Source: Spirogloea muscicola
Taxonomy: Eukaryota; Streptophyta; Zygnematophyceae; Spirogloeales; Spirogloeaceae
NCBI GenBank assembly: GCA_009602725.1
Contig: WELB01000079.1
Span: forward strand, 2,350-14,890
DNA: 12,541 nt
Direction: 5' to 3'
The notes under the pieces are model-generated. The model was not told the origin of the DNA. It worked only from the letters and a program-made list of their open reading frames with translations, and searched no databases. This document shows, in pieces, positions 7,603-12,541 of the stretch. Within the stretch, counting starts at the first letter, position 1. Each line of letters starts with the position of its first letter. Made by a program: the position numbers and the translations under genes.

Positions 7603-10600
7603 CTGCATTATGACGAGCCAAAATTCTCAGTTCAAGTCCTTGTAGCAAGACTTAGCTGCCAACAATTATGTGAATTTTAGTACATACCTGGAGCAGCTGT
7701 ATGCTGCCACGCACGTACTCCTCTTCAATATTTTCTGCTCCCAGATCAGAACTGACGAGTGGCACCCGCAGCGGAAGCGTCGTCAAGACTGGTCGGGGCA
7801 CAACCTGCATTTTGGGACAAGTGATTCTTAGCTTCCTTCGCATCTTGTTCCTTCAGAGAAGCACACTGCCAACATGAATCCACGAAGGAGACTGCCTTAC
7901 AACCCAACAAGATTAATCAATCATCTGTGCGCAACACGATTGATACATGCCTGAGGCTGGCTGTCAGGCAGCTTGCAGACGATGCAGTAAACATCACTGG
8001 TGCTAAGGCCGACAACCCAGTGACTTTCGCTGCTGCATTTCCTCTCAATGCTTGAGCTGCATGGACACTTAGAAGGCACATAAGATCTGCCGCAGTGTAT
8101 TGGATGCTTGAGATGACTACTTATGCGATTTGCTGATTGGGGGCATGGCTAGTATGCTCGGCAGGCAAGGTCCATGGGCTGACTGGACTGTACAGCTGCA
8201 AGCAAATCAAAGTAGTGAGGCTGACCTGAAGACGGACACCCAGCAGCCACCATAACCATCGCAAAACATACGAAGGATGCCCTGCACATGGGATCTTAGA
8301 GGAGTCTGATCATCCAGGCATCTCAAGTGCTGTATTCCATTCCAGCTATGCATCACCAAGAAGGTGTCAAGAATGGGAAGCAGCGGTACACAGTGTCAGC
8401 CAGGAACACCGGAAAAGCTCACAAACAAGAACAATCGCAGGTGCTCAAAATTGAGCACCTGTGATTTGTCCAACCTGCGAATCATAGGTGCTGAGTTGAC
8501 CATCTTCACTGAAGCCGAGCCAAGCCAATGTTGCAGCCCTGCTAAGGGGCAGTCTATCGCTAGCAACAACTTGTTGCTTGCACATGTCGTAAAGGACAAA
8601 ATTCATAACCTGCAGCCAAGAGGGAGGTCTGTCAGCAGTGCTACTACATCTGACTGCTGCAGTGCTAGCAAGCACTTGACATTGTTGTAGGTAGCTAGCA
8701 CTTGGAGTACACAATAGCCATTCATGATAGTATTTTTGGTGCTCATCCCAGCCACCAGCAGCGTAAGTCCTGCAGCGTCACTGTTCTTAGGAAGAATGAT
8801 ACGAAACACGGACTCCGATAAACACAACCCTAGTTTTAATTCACTGCTTGCCTCCACAGCAGTCGGCACAGAATGTGCCGAATAGACAACCTCACCTGAT
8901 CTCCAGAAGCGAGCGGTGGGCCTGCATGTGTGACGACTGCCAGCTTCTCCTCGTGACCAGCCATCGTGACGATAGGTCCAGCAAGAGACAACACAAAGTG
9001 CTGCACATTTGGAGACTTCTGTCAGCCTTAACATTCTGTCCATAGCAAAGAAGCTCGTTGTGTTGCTTTCAGTCTTTGTCTGCATGGTCTGGGTTTCTTC
9101 AACATGCACTATGACGCACTACCGTGTCCCAATGATCATATGTGCATACATCAAAGTACCTGGCATATACCAGCATAATGCGAGCTTCAGTACCTGCAAG
9201 CCAGCCTCTGTGAACAGTCTCAGCATATGCAGGTTGGTGCCAGCGGCAGCCCAGCCACTTCCAAGAGCTACAGCCACAACCTCCTCCTCTTGCGGCAACC
9301 GCATGGACCACTGAGGAAGTGGTTCCAGATCCAATACAACGCGGTGGGTCTTAGCCCCAATGCAGCCAGACAGGAAAAATGTGCAGAACACAGAAGATGC
9401 GCGAAACTGCTGATGAGCTGCCCATGAAGTGACTGGCTTCTGGACTCAGCTCAGGCAAAGGCCGTCTGAAGCGCAGCAGCTGCAAGACTTTGTACCTCAC
9501 TGTTACTTGCCCAGCTACTGAATGGGCGGTACATGAGCATACTGGGGTTCTTGGGCCCGCTAGAGGGGTTGGCGAGGAGACTCCCATCTCTACTCAATGC
9601 AGCCATGGTGAAGCCAAAGTAGTCGGTCAAAGTCGGCAACCTGCTCCCTCTGGATGTATCATGGAGATCGACCTGTCACGAGGACACATACTGCGTAAGG
9701 CAAGGACTTATGTGAGTGGTGTAGAGCAATGTGACCACTGGAGGTGGACTTGAGAGCACGAGCCAAGTGCTTGTGCTAGCACGCGCTAGTGGGGGAGCAA
9801 AAGCCACTTGCACATTTATAAACCTCCACAGTCACTTGACAAATGGCAACTTCTGCAGTTGCTGCAAGCTCATAGACTAATCCATGTCATGCATCCAGCC
9901 TTTAGATGAAGTTACAAGTCTGATACTGCTGCACATTCAACAGACTCGTACCTCAATGTGCGAGCAACTCTCGTCCTCTCGGGTAGTGACGCAGCCCAAC
10001 AAGTTGTAAGCCAAGAACCTCTTCTGGCCCTTCTTAGCTGTTGTCGAGCCCGACTGAAAGGAAGCTTGCATAGATGGGCCAGCAGGAGGCTTCTGCAGCT
10101 TCATTTGATCTTTGGTGAGCTTTGGTAAGTCATTTGCACTCGTTGGCCTGTTTGATTCTCCACCTTGTGAGACTTCCTCTTCAATCTGCAGTGCAGACCA
10201 ATGCCAGAATACTGCATGCAGTAAGGTCCTCGGTCAAAGACTACTGGTCACAGTAGCAGAGTATTGCCAAACCCAATCAGGACTTGACCTGGCCAGTAAA
10301 TCTGTGGGACACAATGTCTTAAGTGCAGGTGTAACGTGATCACACCGCAAGGTGAGCAGATTATGTATGCCAACGAGCATGGATGTCATTTGGACGGGAA
10401 GAACCTTATGCTGCCGTTTCCTCAAACGTGTGAATGCTTCATCAGAGTCGCTCTCGTTCTCGACCGGCAGCTCAAACGTGTCACCACCAGCCTTTGACGA
10501 GCCGCCACTGTAGAAGAAGAGCTCATCAATCTCGTGTCACTAATCTCGGCCTCTGTTTATATAGAGTCTGCAACGGTCTCAGTGAGCTCAATCTAGCAAT

Positions 10601-12541
10601 TTGAGCTCCTGAAGGGTTTAGAGTGTAGGGTTTAGGTTGAGGGTTTTGGGTTTTTCTTGGGTATATTGTACCCGTGTCGCTTCCTCTCCTTTGATGTCTC
10701 AGACTTTTCTGGTGCATGTTCGTCCCCACTGCGGCTCAGCAATTCTTCCTCCGCCAAGGAGCCGGGGTGTGCGGGTGGAACCATGTGGGCAGGTATGACG
10801 CCGTCCCAAATGGCCAGATTACCCTCCATGTCGATCATGGCAAGCGCATTCCCCTCAGGGCTCCACGACAAGCCGCACACCTCAGACTCCCAGGTGAGGG
10901 AATCCAGGTCTTTGCGAGTTACATTGTCCCAGATGACGACCTGGCTCAAACGACGATGCGACTTTTGCACAGATTACTTTGAGAAACATGCTGCTTGTGC
11001 AGTGTTTGAAACTTCATATGGAGGAGCAATTGGCGCAAGAGACAGTGACAGAGAGGCTTCACAGTCTGACTAGTATCTGATGTCTTGAATGGTCACTGAT
11101 GGGTGTCTAGCTAGTACTCACTTACCTGCTGGTCGTCCCCAGCAGAGGCAAGGTACTGCCCATTCGTGGACCATGCAACTGTACCAACATCTGCAGTATG
11201 AGCTCCTCGGAAAGCATGGACCTCTTCTGCTGTATCACTGCACACAGGATGAAGGACAGCAATCAGCGAACAATTGACAAGGTCCTCTCATCATAATTCA
11301 GAAGCAGACTCAAGGGAAGCAACGAGCTGTGAGTGCGATATGACATACCGATCGTACATCACAATGTCATTCCTGTGCCCGGGGACAGCGACGTATCCGC
11401 CATCTGGGTGCCAAGAGATGCAATTCCTGGAAGCGCAGCTGACATCTGTCTGAAGAGCTGCACCCTCCAGGCGATGCAAAGCCTGCTCGTAACCCAAGAA
11501 TCACAACAGTTCACAAGAAGCAGAAGAGTGTGTAGCTGATCAGCATTGCATGGTAGTTAGGGCTGAGCGTTGGCTTTTAAGAGTGACGCTGGACTCCACA
11601 TGCACACGAGCATTGCCTTAAAAGGTGCAACTCCTGCAGACTAGATAAGCAAGAGGGCCCGAGAAGGCTCGCATCATCAAAGCTGGAAATATGTCTTAGG
11701 CCAAGAAGACAAGACTACCTTCCCCGTGGCTACATCCCAGTATATGACCAAGCCATCAGAGTCTGCTGAGGTCAGGAATTCATTTCTGGGATCGAAGGCC
11801 AAGCTGAGGATGGGCTTGTCGTGACCCTGCACAGCATGCACATAGATCAGCAGCAAGCACACATTGCAAGTACGTGCTCTGGGTGCGAGCATGACGGCCT
11901 GCATGACAGCAGCCTGGCGAGCGGTGCATGCACTGAGGCTGAAGGCATGCCGCGTTGGCAAACCTTCAAGATCCTGACGATGGAGTTGTCGACTGTGCTG
12001 ATGAGCTTAATGCCCTCGTCGTCGCCGGCTGCCGCCAGTAGGCCCCCGGTGGGGCTGTAGGCCAGCGATCTGATCGGCAGCATGAACCTCGTGACATTGC
12101 CCTCAAACTTAAGCTCTGCGCCATGAGACAGTGAGCAGCGGCGGTGTCACATGCGAGCAGCTCGTGCACGTCGAGACGTCATGGGAACGCGCGCGAACGA
12201 CCAGCCGATATTTAACGCCAGTCACTCGCCGCTTTCAGACCAAGGGCCGGCAGCTTAGAAGGCAGAGCTCAAGCACCTGCGAGACGGTAGACCTTGACGG
12301 CCCGGTCCTCAGCTGCCGACGCGAAGTGGCGGCCGGTGGGGCTGACGGCCAGGGCCGTGACGGCTTCGCTGTGGTCCTGGAGTGTGGCGACGGCGACGGC
12401 GCCGCCGTCGTCGCTCAGCTCGTGGACCTTGACGAGGCCGTCGGCGCCGGCAGTGAGCACGCGGCGCCCGGCGGCGTCGAAGACCACGCTGCCGAGTCCC
12501 GCGCGGTGCGCCGCCTGCGCCTCCGGCGCGGCGCGCCGCAG
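6525..12541 (-). CDS. CTF4: Ctf4 / AND-1 / WDHD1 replisome adaptor, 18 exons, 5' partial
   Basis: Exons (minus strand): >12541-12277, 12115-11964, 11826-11719, 11482-11349, 11237-11126, 10940-10672, 10507-10405, 10185-9952, 9672-9496, 9310-9194, 9000-8896, 8609-8475, 8281-8226, 8032-7951, 7804-7688, 7602-7476, 7302-7172, 7067-6525. All phases agree, giving 988 codons plus a TAG stop; the start codon is just outside the window. The order is a seven-blade WD40 propeller, an acidic linker, the SepB/Mcl1_mid domain, a helical segment and a low-complexity tail. Family knowledge: Ctf4 trimerises through SepB and links the CMG helicase (via GINS) to DNA polymerase alpha and other clients in the nucleus, and supports sister-chromatid cohesion. 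The C-terminal HMG box of animal WDHD1 is absent, as in fungi and plants. Identification rests on diagnostic segments such as RNDIVMYDRDT, FQSGST, GSGWAAAGT, LSLAGPIVTMAGHEEKL, ESHWVVGL and VSSDLGAENIEEEY. One intron begins with GC, and the exon 14 acceptor is a NAGNAG. Confidence 0.95.
7805..7950 (-). other. Ctf4 intron 14 with a GC donor (GC-AG intron)
   Basis: Exon 14 ends CCTCAG followed by GCATGT, and exon 15 starts after AATGCAG. Joining them keeps phase 0 and gives the expected PQVVPRPVLTTLPL. No GT in the right phase gives as good a junction. GC-AG introns are a known minority class. Confidence 0.75.
8030..8035 (-). other. NAGNAG tandem acceptor of Ctf4 exon 14
   Basis: On the minus strand the acceptor reads AATGCAGCAG. 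Use of the first or second AG starts the exon at 8032 or 8029 and gives SSESHW or SESHW, a one-serine difference without a frame change. Such sites are often used alternatively. Confidence 0.7.
8433..8466. repeat. 34-base near-perfect hairpin at the start of Ctf4 intron 12
   Basis: On the transcript strand the arms are AATCACAGGTGCTCAA and TTGAGCACCTGCGATT around a two-base centre, with one non-complementary position in 16. It starts 8 bases after the GT of the donor at 8474 (GTTGGACA lies between), so the pre-mRNA could fold next to the 5' splice site. Confidence 0.85.
9731..9835. repeat. Imperfect foldback in Ctf4 intron 8
   Basis: GTGACCACTGGAGGT (9731-9745) is nearly complementary to ACCTCCACAGTCAC (9822-9835). 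Between them is a 10-base palindrome, GTGCTAGCAC (9773-9782), and CAAGTG/CACTTG arms. It may be a remnant of a small inverted-repeat element; no target duplication is visible. Confidence 0.4.
10611..10661. repeat. Degenerate telomere-like tract in Ctf4 intron 6
   Basis: On the plus strand the stretch reads as variants of TTTAGGG: AAGGGTTTAG, GTAGGGTTTAGG, TTGAGGGTTTTGGG, TTTTTCTTGGG. The intact core GTAGGGTTTAGG is at 10626-10637. It begins within about 10 bases of the exon 6 donor. TTTAGGG/TTTTAGGG repeats are the telomere types of plants and green algae. Confidence 0.7.
10672..12541 (-). other. Ctf4 exons 1-6: WD40 beta-propeller
   Basis: Seven WD-type blades can be followed across six exons. 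In order their cores are FDAAGRRVLTAGADGLVKVH, LAVSPTGRHFASAAEDRAVK, LAYSPTGGLLAAAGDDEGIK, LAFDPRNEFLTSADSDGLVI, ISWHPDGGYVAVPGHRNDIV, VAWSTNGQYLASAGDDQQVV and LSWSPEGNALAMIDMEGNLA. The RNDIVMYDRDT segment in blade 5 is typical of plant Ctf4 proteins. Exon 6 continues past the propeller into a charged stretch (SRSGDEHAPEKSETSKERKR) that opens the linker. The first exon is markedly G+C-rich compared with later ones. The propeller is the N-terminal part of the protein; its clients are less well defined than those of the SepB domain. Confidence 0.93.

Larger units (their letters stand above)
7688..10185 (-). other. Ctf4 exons 8-15: SepB (Mcl1_mid) trimerisation domain
   Basis: Exon 8 has no methionine and is easy to miss. 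It ends the linker and opens the domain with ASFQSGSTTAKKGQKRFLAY, matching the FQSGST segment of human WDHD1. The following exons give VDLHDTSRG, then LTDYFGFTMAALSRDGSLLA, then QEEEVVAVALGSGWAAAGT, then LSLAGPIVTMAGHEEKLAVV, then RLPLSRAATLAWLGFSEDG, then ILRMFCDGYGGCWVSVF, then SESHWVVGLSTSDVYCIVCK, then RPVLTTLPLRVPLVSSDLGA. These correspond in order to the second propeller-like domain that assembles the Ctf4 trimer. Exon 7 (10507-10405) is the short acidic linker piece containing FELPVENESDSDEAF. A few residues may be missing between exons 13 and 14, where homologues have a short variable loop. Confidence 0.92.

Noticed and set aside
8033-8281. An extra short Ctf4 exon following the acceptor-like TTTGCTTGCAG near 8195
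   Set aside because: The frame that would join exon 13 gives no Ctf4-like sequence, and the direct joint of exons 13 and 14 already fits homologues apart from a short variable loop.
1-12541. CRISPR array, prokaryotic operon, phage or defence system
   Set aside because: No regularly spaced repeats and no bacterial gene spacing. Both certain genes are intron-rich eukaryotic genes.
1-12541. tRNA or rRNA genes
   Set aside because: I saw no tRNA-like box A/box B pair with a cloverleaf and no rRNA-like sequence by eye; a covariance-model scan was not possible.

Overview
The window is a piece of nuclear DNA from a green plant-lineage eukaryote, most likely a chlorophyte alga. Almost no gene is a single open frame. 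Coding sequence lies in short exons separated by introns of roughly 80-360 bases, with GT...(Y)GCAG borders and matching reading phases. One gene carries a probable chloroplast transit peptide. TGTAA-type poly(A) signals, a TTTAGGG-like tract and an R2/Dualen-type retroelement endonuclease also point to green algae. The exact species cannot be read from the sequence.

Layout from left to right. (1) 305-3097, minus strand: a complete nine-exon gene for a predicted plastid-targeted class I SAM-dependent methyltransferase of about 383 residues. (2) 3098-3346: a short interval between divergent start codons, followed on the plus strand by a tentative small three-exon gene (3347-5651) that I do not recognise. 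(3) 3634-4939, minus strand: a 5'-truncated non-LTR retrotransposon that keeps only the C-terminal zinc-binding/restriction-like endonuclease region. It is bounded by an 11-base direct repeat and lies antisense in the first intron of the tentative gene. (4) 5652-6524: a gene-poor interval with a two-strand TGTAA/TTACA poly(A) signal pair. (5) 6525-12541, minus strand: eighteen exons (988 codons plus stop, 5' end outside the window) of the replisome hub protein Ctf4/AND-1/WDHD1, with its WD40 propeller, acidic linker, SepB (Mcl1_mid) domain, helical domain and a Ser-rich tail. There is no HMG box.

The genes do not form a pathway. One is a housekeeping replication/cohesion factor and one is a plastid methyltransferase of unknown substrate, with a decayed selfish element between them. 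The first exons of both recognised genes and the retroelement are much richer in G+C than the remaining sequence.

I found no prokaryotic operon, CRISPR array, phage module or RNA gene. The observations worth a second look are the intact endonuclease-only retroelement reading frame with its probable target-site duplication, the bidirectional poly(A) signal, a strong hairpin a few bases inside a Ctf4 intron, a telomere-like tract in another Ctf4 intron, a GC-AG intron and a NAGNAG acceptor.
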